Shown: in pieces, positions 21,853 through 33,501 of the stretch | How positions within the stretch are numbered: the stretch's first letter is position 1 | Layout of the letters: the number at the start of each line of letters is the position of its first letter | From: Mansonella perstans | Taxonomy: Eukaryota > Nematoda > Chromadorea > Rhabditida > Onchocercidae | Reading direction: 5' to 3' | Assembly: GCA_037074765.1 (NCBI GenBank) | Contig: JBAMDO010000082.1 | Coordinates: 153,933 to 217,932 of the forward strand | Length of the DNA: 64,000 nt | Program-made: the position numbers and the translations under genes | Notes under the pieces: generated by a model | What the model was told of the DNA's origin: nothing | Databases searched by the model: none | What the model saw: the letters and a program-made list of their open reading frames with translations, nothing else

Positions 21853-24800
21853 TTCAGTCGATCTTCGACACAACTAACAGCTTTTGATATTAGGCCAGTC
21901 AACTTTCCACCGCCGGCACACGGAAAGTCTTTGGACTTGCTGGTCCATCTCCCCTTACAATTAAGACTCGCACGGTCCGAGTGAAACATTTATTAATAAC
22001 CGGAAAGTGATTCTCCTGAAGTTTCTACATACTTAATATTTCATCTTGATCGCTCATTTGTTAGCCAATGAAATGCATTATAAAGCAATTCAAGCTATTT
22101 TTAATAGGCCGATAAATCAATTCAGTTCGATTTTCATTAAACTATTAGCAATTTTTATCATCTGTAGAGTTGTGAAAGTGACTTACAATACGATTCCACT
22201 CATTCTATCAATCCTCATAGTTTCCGGACCATTGCTGGCACACTCGATACTACTTCGATATATTCCTCATGCAGGAACAACTCGTATGGTACCTACCGCT
22301 GCTCCGCTAACTCGTCTTCCTCTTCCTTATCCTGAACATTGCTGGTACTGACTCTACCACTTCCTGCCTTTCATGTTATTGCTGTTCGAGGTAGTGAAAC
22401 ACGAGCTTCCTTTATTTTCGAGATCTCACTGCAGATCCCGTTCGTGCTCCAGAAACAGCTTGGGAAGCTTCCAGTTGTTCCCGAAATGGTGAAGGACTTG
22501 TGCGCTAAAACAAGTTAACTCGCGTTCCTTAATTTCTTTCTCTTCACCATTTCTCTTCAGTTTTGCTCTTACGTTATTAATCTAAAAAAGAATATGGATT
22601 AGAGAAACTAATGGAAAGTTCGATGGAAAGCTTTTGGATGGAAAGATTGAATGCACGTCAGTGATAGTTTCATTGCATATTTGAAAGGTTTTACAAAACA
22701 CAAACCATATCATGCTTGGCCTTTGTCTATTTCTTGCGTCAATTCTTATAGCAATAATAGCAAGCAGAGCCAGCAATTATTTTTTAATTAGGATATATTT
22801 GATAGAAATGCACCATAACGTTACTTTGGATTAGAACCTGCTTGGCAAACATTTTATAAAAACATTGGAAATTTTAAATCATGCAACAATTTGAATACAG
22901 TATAGAAGTGAAACGATTGTTGAAAGTTGGAACTTTATACGTACCAAACAATAGAAAACAAAAGAACATTTATATCCGGAAACCCACAAATGATCCATCA
23001 ATAGATCAATGACCCACTATTTATTGACCTATCAATAACTCTCCTGCACCATCATCACATGCAAATGCTTTGCTGGTAAGATAGCACATGCAAGACTTAT
23101 ACTCTTCTTCGCTTAATGATAAACCATTTGATATAATCAAAGAGAAGAAAGGGAAAAAAATGCGATCAATGCAAGAACTTTTCCATTATACTATGGATTA
23201 ACACTGCTGTTGATTAATCATTGTAAAACTTTTATTAAATTAACTTTAATTCTTGTTCCTTGTTAAATTGCTAATGTGCAGAATCATGCTGTTAAATTAA
23301 TTGATCATCCATTGTTAAATCAATTTTAATTAAAATACTAGTAAAAAATAACAAAACTATTGATTACTTAATGCAGTGCGCACTGCTCTAATGATAATGT
23401 TGTAAGTAGAAGTTAGCAACCATCTGGAACAAATTAACAATTTTTACTTTCATCTCCTCTCTCTCTTTTAAAAAGTTAAGTTCAGCTCGCTTTAATTAAT
23501 TAAATTTTAATAAAATGTTATATGAAATTAGAAGTCGCATCTCCTTTTGGAGGTTAAAAGGATAAAAAAATATTATCTCAACAGTGTTATCGTTCGAATA
23601 TTGCGCATGATAATGTTATCAGTGAATCGAATAAATATGTAGTTGCATATTGAATTATAACGCAAATATTTGTACATATAAATTTCACACGTTTGCACGC
23701 AGAGATGCATTTTACGTGTTTACAGGCAAAAACGTATGCCTTTTTAAACAGACATACTTACTGTTAGTTATGGATAAAATGATTTGTTCATTGCATTCAT
23801 TTCGCTAATCTTTGGCTCATTTTCAGATTAATGCTTTTTAGATAGTATGCGCAAAAAAAAATTTCGGTATAATTTTTAAAAAAAAAAATCGATATTTAAG
23901 TGATATTTCTAAAATTGGTTAGCCATTTAAGTGTCGTTGTGAATAATCAAAAAAGAAAACCTCTCTCACTGGCAGACACATTAGTTACGAATATCACCGT
24001 TTAACAGACTGATATGTAGCCAGTTAATAACAAAAAGATTAACTTTATGAAAAACTGCAAAAGACATTCGTGAAAAAGAAACATTTAATTTTAAAATTCA
24101 ACTTTCATCCAAAAAAAAGCTTATACGAAATTTTTTGTCAGACATGCTATTGCGTAACATTGTCACACCAAAAGACATTCATGTTTACATCCTTAAAGAA
24201 GGTTTAGAATTTTACAATTTAGTACATTTACAACTGACCTTACCAAAACATTACGGAATTTTAAAATAGGAAAAAAAAATCCGAAAAGAACAATTTAAAA
24301 AAAAACGAAATTGCTATATCGGAAAAATGAACTCCAGAAATTAATTTAGTCATACGCAAGTAAGAAATTTAAATCAGAATTTAAGAGAATTTTAAAATAA
24401 AAAAGAAAAAACCCGAAGAATCAATTTAAAAAAATGATTTAATATATGGGAGAGATGTATTTTAAAATTTAACTTAATCATGCAAAAAAAATTCAAATTG
24501 CCCATCAAAAGAAAGACTTTTTATTCATTTTTTGTTTCTTTGGTCGTTTCATTTTAGTCACAAGAAAAAAAAAACAAAAAATTCTAAAAGTGTTTTAGAA
24601 TAAATTTTTTCTTGCACGAATTTTTGCAACTTGGATTTTTCGAAATTGTCTCTTTCAATGAAAATCAACAACTTTCCTTTCAGATTTAAAAAAAAACAAA
24701 ACATTTAAATAAATTCTTAAAAAAATGGAAAAAAACAGAAATTACGGAGAAATTACAACATAAACTAGATAATATTCCGTTCAAGAAATCAAAATTCGGA

Positions 24801-25151
24801 ATGTTTTATTTTTCAATCATTCGTTCATTCCAGATTTCCGTAATGTTTGCAGCAAAATTTTCCAGATCTACAGATAATCGGTGGTTGCGTTAATTCGAGA
24901 AAAAAAATTTCTTAAAAAACTAATTCTTTTTCAAAAGAAAGAATGCTTTCGTAATTTCAAGAAAAATGTTTTTGCTTATCAATCTTTTTTAAGTGAGTCT
25001 TTTTAAATTTCCGAAATTTGCATTTTTTAAAAAAATGAGAAATTGAATAACTTGAGGTTATAAAAAAATTTCAAATATTTGCATAATTTTAATACACTGG
25101 CGTAGCAATTAAGCATATGGTGTTGGTTTGTCTCGAAATATCTCTAATTGA
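21853..25151. other. Intergenic, no gene seen
   Basis: Mostly AT-rich. One GC-richer patch at about 22190-22510 has a 101-codon + strand frame (22046-22351) and a minus-strand frame at 22582-22776, but neither shows splice partners or a recognisable family. Long A/T homopolymers fill 23850-25100. Confidence 0.55.
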
Positions 25152-25458
25152 TTTTTTTTGAAAGTTGAGTTTTTTTAAATTTTTATTTCAATATTTTTCC
25201 ACATTAAAAAACGAAAAATGTGTTGAAAGAAAATTAATAGAATGTATTTTAGTTTAAAACGTTTTTTTTTTGATATAATTTAAAAGTTCATATAGCATAT
25301 AATAATCTTCATGTTTATTTTTCAATAGCTTTTGACACATAAAAAGGACTTACTCGAATTTTTTAAAATTATTTGTTAAAATTAGAAATTTTTCAAATTC
25401 TAAGGCCCTTTTTTTGAAATATTGTTTAAAGTACATTTGATTTAAAAAAACACTCCAT
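25152..25458 (+). repeat. Inverted repeat block X, left copy
   Basis: About 307 bp that reappear inverted at 46201-46508 at roughly 95% identity by eye. Landmarks are GAAAGTTGAGTTTTTTTAAA, GTTTAAAACG, CATATAGCATATAATAATC and AGGCCC. It lies about 370 bp upstream of duplication copy 1. Confidence 0.85.
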
Positions 25459-25826
25459 TAAATTCGAAAGTCAAGATTTATTACTTGCCTTTTTGCTTGT
25501 ACAAAATTTACCTGAATGAGTTTTTTCGCAGATTTATCACACGGATAGAAATGTGAGCAAAAGTAAACTTACCACCGCAAAGCGCCGATGTCCTATTTAA
25601 ATATTTTGAAGATAAAAAAAGAATAATTGACTTAAAAGAATTAAGAAATGTTAAATTTCACGCAAGTCGAAGTTAAATGCTACTACTTGCAAATAAGCTA
25701 AGAAGACTAAGTAGTAAGAAATTGGCACTAAAATGGATTTGTGACAAATATTTATTGCGTTAAAATCATGCGCTGGAATTATCGCACTGATAAAGTTCAT
25801 TCAGCAGTTAGAAGAACAGGTGGAAG

Positions 25827-28800
25827 ACTCATAAAACTCATATTTTAAATATAGTCATCCATTAAGTAAGTCATAAAGTAAGTCATACTTTAAGTTACAC
25901 TTTAGGCACTGTCAAATACAAGTGTTATTGCATGTTAATCCGTATGTATGGCATAATAATATTTGACGTTCGTTTGTGAATATTTGCATAAAACGAAAAT
26001 GGTTTCATGTAATTGTGCTGAATGAAGAAATCGAAAAATTCTTATTTTTTTGCAGTACTGGTTGAAAAATGAAGAGAATCAATTTCGTAACAAACTAAAG
26101 AAAAAAGTCAAATTAAAAATTATTAAAACTATTAAAAAGTCAATTTCATAACTACTAAATCCAATCACCGAATAGCTTTATTTAAATCGGGACATTAATT
26201 AGTTTGACGTGACTAAACGTCAAATACATCCAAGAATCAAACTTCTGAAAATGGTTTAAAGAATTCAGTTACTGAATAACCTTATTTCAATTTGTTCACT
26301 AATTGAAAAAATTAATCAAGATTGGTTAAATCAACATAAATTTGCATCAAATATTAATTCTTATTGTAATCGTAATTTTCAGATCCAAAAAGGTAACACT
26401 GCATAAAATCAATGATCTCATATTGAAAGACGCATGCATATGAAAAGTTGAAAGTTTTTTTTCATAATAACATTTTTTTTTCTAATTTTGACAATGACAA
26501 TTATTTCAGTCAGATAATAATAATTACTTTAATGAAAATTAATAACTGAAATTTTTTGAAATTAAAACAGTAGCTGTAATTTCCGGAAATTGAAATAAAT
26601 AATGATTGTTTTTATCGCAGTTATAATCATTACAAATAAGACCATCATTAAAATTGGCAAACCCAAATGATTTTTGTTCATTATAAATTCATAATTGAGC
26701 TATAATTAAGTTGGATTTTTTCTTTCAAGAAATTTTCAAGTTTTCTAAAGAAATTTTTGGTATTTTTGATAAATACTATTTCTGATAATTACTTGGAATT
26801 TTTTAATAATTACTTGAAATTCCAACTTCCAGTCGTATTATTTGAATTTGCGGAATATGATGTTTTCATATTTTCGATTTAATTCCATTTCATTTATTTG
26901 TAGTGTGTTTGTTTATTGTCGTACTGTTAATCATTTGCGCCAGTTCGGCAGTTGGTTTAAAATGCTATCGTGGTACTGCAATGAAATATTTTCATTCGCC
27001 CATTTCTTTCAAAATTGAAAATTGTCAAGTGGGAAATTTCTGCATTAAACATCACCGTTATGATTTGAAAAATGTATGTATTTATATGTTATTTTTTTTT
27101 CAGCAAAGGAAATGAAAAATGATTTTGATTAAATTTTGGAATTTGATGGACAAAATAAATTTTTGTTACTTGCTTATTGTTGATATAGATTTAAAAAAGA
27201 ATTCAAATGAATTTGAATTTAAATTGTCAAATTTGTTCAAAAATCAACACTTAATAATATGACAAATTCTTATTTTATTATAAATCATTATCAATTTATT
27301 TTAAGCTCTTGCAGATCTGAAATCCAATTTTTAGATAAACTAATTTCGTTGCAATAACCCTGGAATAATTTTCATTTCCACTTCCATTTTGCGCGATTTT
27401 TCTTCACTGACAAAATATTTTACTAGTTTGGAAACATTGAGTTTCATAATATTGTTGCGATCATAGTAAAAAAAAAAAGAAGTAAATTACTGAGAATTAT
27501 TGGTGGAGATTTATTGAGAAGATGAAATGAATTAGAAAAATTGAGGCTAAATTCATTCAAACGATAGCTGCTGTAGATTTGTACATTAAATCACACTGAA
27601 TGTTAAAATTTATGCACTGAATGTAATAAAATTAAAAAAATAAAATTAAATTAAAAAAAGTAATAAAACTAAATGTAATAAAATTTATATGTTGAATGTT
27701 AAAAGGTACTAATATTTCGTCTCGAGATATACCAAATAGAGATCCCTGCAAATACCACTTCCAGTCACTCCTAATGCATATCTTAATGTGACAGAAATGT
27801 TTTTTGATGTATTTCATCATTTGAATTTTTTTTTTTTTTGTTTTTAACAACGCTACACTTGTTTCAGCGACGATCATTCACTGTCAAATCATGTGATATT
27901 AATGGAATTTGTACGGTAATCCGAAATTTCAATCTAAATTTTAAATTAAAAATTCTGCATTATACAAATTATTTTTTTTTATCATAAAATTGCATGACAG
28001 ATATTCGGAAAAAAATATTTTGCCGATAAAAAAAACAAAAAAATTTTGTACTTTAACCCAAATTTCAATCTAAATTTCAAGTTAAAAATCTTGCAAAAAA
28101 AAAATATCATAAAATTATTATCTTCCAACATTACGACCAATATTTTATGCTAGGATGAAGATTGTACTATTGGTTACATTGGTGCAAAGTTTATGGGATT
28201 TATGAATGGACCGTTGGTTAATATTTGGGATTGTTGCTGCAACAACACATTATGCAATTCAGCTTTTTCCAACTTTTTCTATCAACCAACAATCGTCATC
28301 GTAGTATTGTTTGCCATTGGCATATCATCGTTATATATGGGAGAAATTTTATAGCACCATCTTTTCATTCAGTTTATATATTCTAAACATATTTCAATAA
28401 ATTTATTGAAATCAAATCTTTCTAATTAATTAATTTTTTCAAAAATTTATCAGTTAATTAATTTCTTGGCGCAGTTTAAGATCTCATTTATTTTTTTCTA
28501 ACTTTAGAATTCAATCAAAAGAAATTTTATATAGGATAAAGCAAATGTACTACATTCATATTATTTGTAAGATTAATTATACGAACATTGTATGCTAATG
28601 AAACACGAAATATTCAGGCCTGATCTTTTAAAAAGATATACTAGTTCATTATTGCATATTGGCCACATCTTATTGATCTTAACTTTAGTAATATTCCCTG
28701 TTTGAAAAATTGTATCATTGAACAAACTGATTTCCGATTAGTACAATCTATTGAATTATTTCTCGCTTCGTAGCACCACGTGCTGATTTTTTTTTCACTT

Positions 28801-29507
28801 CGTTGTTTGATCTTTTATACTACTACCATTCATAATTCTGTCACGACGTGACCTACGATACTTCCTACTTCATAACATGTTGTCAATGAAATTTATTGTC
28901 AATTGTCAATCTCTATATTAATCTTTATAATTCGAAATAAAGGTCAGAATTCCGGAATAGAACATCTGAAATTCGGCATAGGCTGCAAAGGAAAAGTTCC
29001 CGATATCAACAAACTCTAACAATCTAAGTAGCAACTTTTTTTTTCTGATTTTTTTAAACATGAAAGAAATCATGAAAATTTCTTCACACTGTTAACTGGT
29101 TAATTTTAGAGCTTTTCATTAATTAATTAATGAGTAATAACTTAAGGTAATTAAAATTTTGCTGAGAAATTCTTGTGATCGCTAAGTGTCACATATGGTA
29201 AGTTGATAAGTAGGGTTCTGCTTTTAAAGTTCAATGGAATAGGTAAAAACAGAAAATTAACCAGATAGAAAAGGTTAATGTAGAATGACTGGTAGCAGGA
29301 TGGGAAATTACAAGTAGCTATCAGTTTTTTTAAAAATATCACTAATTTAAACGATATTTCGTAAATAATTCGAGCATTCTTTACAAGTAAATTCATCATT
29401 AATTAAAAAATTGTTCCACTAAACTTAATTAGCTACAATTTTAATTTTAATTGGAAAATTCTGAAAATTTTATTATAATTCATTGTTCTGTGCAAATGTA
29501 GAACATT
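25827..29507 (+). repeat. 3.68-kb segmental duplication, copy 1
   Basis: The segment from ACTCATAAAACTCAT (25827) to GTAGAACATT (29507) recurs in the same orientation at 41793-45465. By reading both copies I count about ten differences, mostly in A/T runs plus one ~10-bp insertion and one ~14-bp deletion in copy 2, so identity exceeds 99%. It contains a complete Ly-6-like gene with about 1.1 kb on each side. Confidence 0.95.
26904..28354 (+). CDS. Ly-6/uPAR-like (three-finger fold) surface protein, copy 1
   Basis: Exons are 26904-27073, 27868-27915 and 28154-28354, all GT-AG and in phase, ending TAG; 139 residues from the presumed initiator. The first exon starts after TTTGTAG with TG, so the ATG is probably completed by an upstream exon ending in A that I could not locate. 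Residues 2-18 form a signal peptide (LFIVVLLIICASSAVG). The mature part begins LKCYRG, has cysteines in CQVGNFC, SCDINGIC and EDC, and ends with CCCNNTLCN. That CC-x4-LCN-type ending is the hallmark of the Ly-6/uPAR/activin-receptor fold. After it comes a hydrophobic C-terminus (IVIVVLFAIGISSLYM), as expected for a GPI-attachment signal. Nematode relatives include the ODR-2/HOT family. The ligand is unknown. Confidence 0.85.
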
Positions 29508-30213
29508 TCGCTATGTGTATTATGTCTTATTGATTACTGGGCAAATTTTCGCTTGAATATTTCGTGTGACCAAGTGCAATTACAAAAGTCAAGCTAGCAG
29601 AAGGTGGCATAAGATAATAGCAACATCCCAATTCTAAAATATTTGGCATGATTTGAAATCTTTTCAAAAAAGTATCGGCTCGATCACATCTACCGTATTC
29701 TTCGATTACATTTATCGATTTTATCATTGGAACTATTTGTAATGTATGATTTTATAGCAGTGAATTTTCATCTTCAAAAAATTTTTCCTCATTCTTTGAA
29801 AACATTTAAGGCGTATTGTTGTTATCATATATTATTACTCTTCATTCATTTAAAATTTTTAAAGTCGATTAAAAATATTAAATTAAACAAAACTTAAATG
29901 ATTAAACAATAATTTTGAAATTAAACAAAATTTAAATTTAAATTAATGTTATTTTACAACATTTCTTTCAGAAAATCTACATATTTGATGGGAAATTACA
30001 TTATAAATAAATCAAAAACAAAATTTTATTGTCAGTGCAATTTGTACGAAAGTTAGGAATACGATGGTATTTTATTCCAGTGTTTGTCAATTTTCCTTTT
30101 TTTCGTTTACTTTCATCATATTATCATATATATTATTATTAATGAATTGATAATTCATACTGTGGAACTGTTTGTTACAGTACAATTTTTACGGAGTAAA
30201 TATTGCAAGCCAA
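29508..30213. other. Intergenic, one weak minus-strand open frame
   Basis: A 66-codon minus-strand frame at 29527-29727 (MIKSINVIEEYGRCDRAD at its start, ending HTKYSSENLPSNQ) starts immediately beyond the duplication boundary and has coding-like composition. No splice partners or family are recognised, so it is not called as a gene. Confidence 0.4.
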
Positions 30214-33187
30214 ATGTATTACTCTTTATTGGCAATTTTATTGGTAACTTTTAAACTGATCTAAACTAGTCTATTTCAGATCAAAAAAATTAGATGTACT
30301 GAAAATGCATTACAATATGGGCAATATGTTCTTGAAACATAACAAAATATCTTTCCTAAATCATGCATTCCCATATAGATTGTATAAGAAGAATAGCGTA
30401 TCATTTTCAATGTTTTTACTCTATACCAAAATTTTAAAATTAATTATTTCACGGAAGTGAGATAAGGAGGAGAAAAAATGGATAACAAATGAAATAAACA
30501 AAAATCATTTAAAAATGCTACTGTTTACTTTATCTTATTCAATATGTCCGATATTATGCGAAAATGGTTAAATTTCTAAAAAATATCGGAAAATACAATT
30601 TCTTTTGAAAAACGGGAAATCTTTATTATTGAATTTTATCAGTATGTTCATAATCACAAGAAATTAATCCATAGTTGAAGAAATAAAATTGACAACTGAT
30701 ATGATAAAATAAACACATGGTAATATTTAGCTGAACAAAAAAGAACAGATAGATTTGGAGGATAATGAAGGAGACAGAGATGAAACAAGTTCATGGGCAG
30801 CGTTAGTTCGCAAACAGTCTATCGCTTTTGATCATAAACATCCTATCATATCAGTTCCGGTGATAAGTATTCATTATTTATCTTCCAATAATCCAAAAAA
30901 AAAAAGGTAAAAAAATTTTTTTTGCATAATATATGCTAATTATAAATATGTGCTACTTTTTTAAATGATTTATTGCGTTGTAAATTTAAATTTTTTTATC
31001 AAGTAATTAGTTTAATTGTTTAAAAGAAACTGATAAGAATGCTTAATATTTGACAAACATATGTAGAGACAGTTATTTTTTCCTATATACCCTTATCAGT
31101 CATATATATGATGATTATAGTAATCACTATTATGATTGCAATATTGTATATTATCGTACTAAATGGATATTGTAGGTATTGTAGGACAATTGGTATGCGA
31201 TCAACATTTAGTGTAAGCTTACCAGATGGTGAAGATGAACAAAGTGGTGTTGGTGAAAAAAGTGCCATAAGTCACAATGGTTCTTCCCTTTCTGGCAATA
31301 GTGATTACAGTGAAAGGTGTTTTTTTTATCATTTTGTAAAAAAAGAAAATATTTGAATGTGCAAAACCTGACGATATTTTTTCAGTTGGTTTATTTTCTA
31401 AAATTTCAGGGTTTGAGAAATCTAAGTGTTGGAAATATTGTGCATATTTCGTAGATTTTTATTGTATCGTCAAAATATCGTTTTTTTTTTTGCGAGAAAT
31501 GTATGCTTATGTTACTGACTGCATTCTTATTCTACATTTTTTTTGCGCCCAATAAACGATTGCAGCTAAAATTGTCAGAAAAATCGTTGAAAACGGAACT
31601 GATGAGAGCAGAAGAAAAATTACAAACGAAAAAAGAACGTGGGCGAAGAGTTATTCTAGATTTATGCTGTAACTGGAGATGAATTACAGTGATCCAGTTA
31701 CTTTCTATAGAAATGCTGACGATAGATAGTTGAATGCTTAAGGATTTAAAACAATTGTGAAAATTCGAAAATTCGCATGTGGTGAGGTGCATTGCTTTAG
31801 CTAGAGCACTATCAAAAAGCTGAGGAGGGCGCAAGAGAATCTCGTCTAAGGATGCAAAAGGAATTGGATGCTTCAAAAGCATTTTTTGAGTCACTGTCCA
31901 ATGAAAACAAATCTTTGAGACAAGAAAAATTCTTCCTTGATGAACGTTGCGAGGAATTACTTAAAAATGTATTTTCTTTTTGATTCAACTCAATTTCATA
32001 CATCTTATAATTTCCGAAATCTACCATTTGTTTCTAAAATTAAAACCTATCTCGACTTTATCAAGCAAGTCGCTTGCTTCGAAAATATCTTACTTTCCTG
32101 TAGGATAATCGAACTTAAATCAAAAGAAAAAGAAATTTTTCAGGGCAATTCATTAACAGAAAGCGTTACGAATCTTACAAGCAATGTTGAAGGTTTAAAA
32201 GAAATGAATCTCGGTCTGCACCAAAAGGCAATTCTCGAAAATTGAAAAAGACAATAAAGTATTTGAAAGAAAGGAAAAGCGAAGCATCGTCGCCGAAAAG
32301 AATAGGATATTTGCAACAATGAAGTCGTGACTTACTGAGAATAATAAGCACTGATAACTTACACATTTTCCATAAGTGGGTGTAGCACTCATCCCAACTA
32401 CTTTTAGTTCGAATAAAATGATTTTCATTTAAAAAAAAAAAAAAACAGCGTGAAGCAACACCTAAATTGAATAATTCAAAGGTTCTATCCCATCTTCTTT
32501 TTTTTTACTAAAGACTGAAGGTGAAAAATCAGGAAAATGAATTACAGCGATGTAGAGAATGTTGAGTATCGAAAGGAAATTCAAAAATACATTTGTAGAA
32601 CTTGAAAAACAGACAGCGATCTAACAAAAGAAGTAAGTTCCCTCTCTTAGCCCAACCTGATTCTACTCGTTCAATTCAGAGTGTATCCTTTCTTTAGAAT
32701 TTATCGTACGAAATTATTCATGACCACTTCACATGAAAATAAAAACCACTAATGAGGCAATTTAAGTGTTCTCTTGACACATGGCTTCATATTATTTGCA
32801 ATATAGTTCTGAACATTACATCAATTTCAGATCGGAAGAATATGAAAAATTAGCGAAACGTGTCTTAGAGCTTTCAGATTCTGTAAAAGACAAGAAACCA
32901 ACACCCTCCAACACTGCACCACGCTCATCTAAAGTCCCGACACCATGGTCCGACAGATCCTTTCACAATCAGGAATCCAACATTCGGTATTCTGTATGAT
33001 TATTAGGGACAACCATCTCCGTTGTTTATAGTTTCTGACTTTTCTCAAATTTCAGTTATTAACAGTTTTAAAGATTGTTTATGAAACAACAATTTTATCG
33101 CTAATTGAAAACACAATATTTCAGTCATCTCCTATTCTTGAATCATCGACTGTTCAGCACAAATCACAAACGAATTCAAAGCAATGA
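30214..33187 (+). CDS. Membrane-anchored coiled-coil protein (cTAGE5/TANGO1-like layout), frame damaged
   Basis: Firm exons: 30214-30243 (MYYSLLAILL, signal-like), 30731-30866 (acidic luminal part), 31100-31335 (membrane segment MMIIVITIMIAILYIIVL, then a Ser/Gly-rich stretch), 31566-31649 and 31801-31968 (coiled coil). These are in phase. Tentative coiled-coil exons follow from 32144, around 32447 and around 32521-32643, then 32831-32993 and the last exon 33125-33187 (Pro/Ser-rich tail). Heptad-like stretches include EKSLKTELMRAEEKLQ and RLRMQKELDASKAFFES. Frames break at A-runs near 32238 and 32585-32610, so this is either a young pseudogene or a sequence with homopolymer errors. The order luminal stub, single membrane span, coiled coil, Pro-rich tail resembles ER-exit-site proteins of the cTAGE5/TANGO1 type; that assignment is only inference from layout. 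Confidence 0.6.
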
Positions 33188-33501
33188 AAGAATTCTTTAG
33201 TTCATTTAATCGAATTTGAATTTTTATTAAATCGGCAGCAGTAGTGTTATCATTGCCAATTTTTTGCTTCATATCTGCTATCAAAACATTTTTTTTACAA
33301 GACTAAATTGTGAACAAAAAGAAATTTTCAGAGGATGAATATAGGAATCTATCATATGATAACATGAATTTACTCGCAGTAAAGTGCACATTTCAAAATT
33401 GGCAGTCTTTTCGTTTTTCAAAAAGAACATTCAAATAGTAATTTAACAAAGCAGAAGGTATAGGCTGAAGAGCAGTATACATCAATACATCAAAAGGAGC
33501 T

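Noticed and set aside
22046..22351. 101-codon + strand frame in a GC-richer patch
   Set aside because: No recognisable family, no splice partners; the patch could be a leader of the minus-strand candidate gene or an old ins­ertion.
29527..29727. 66-codon minus-strand frame just outside the duplication
   Set aside because: Coding-like composition but no partner exons and no family; kept only as a note in the intergenic entry.
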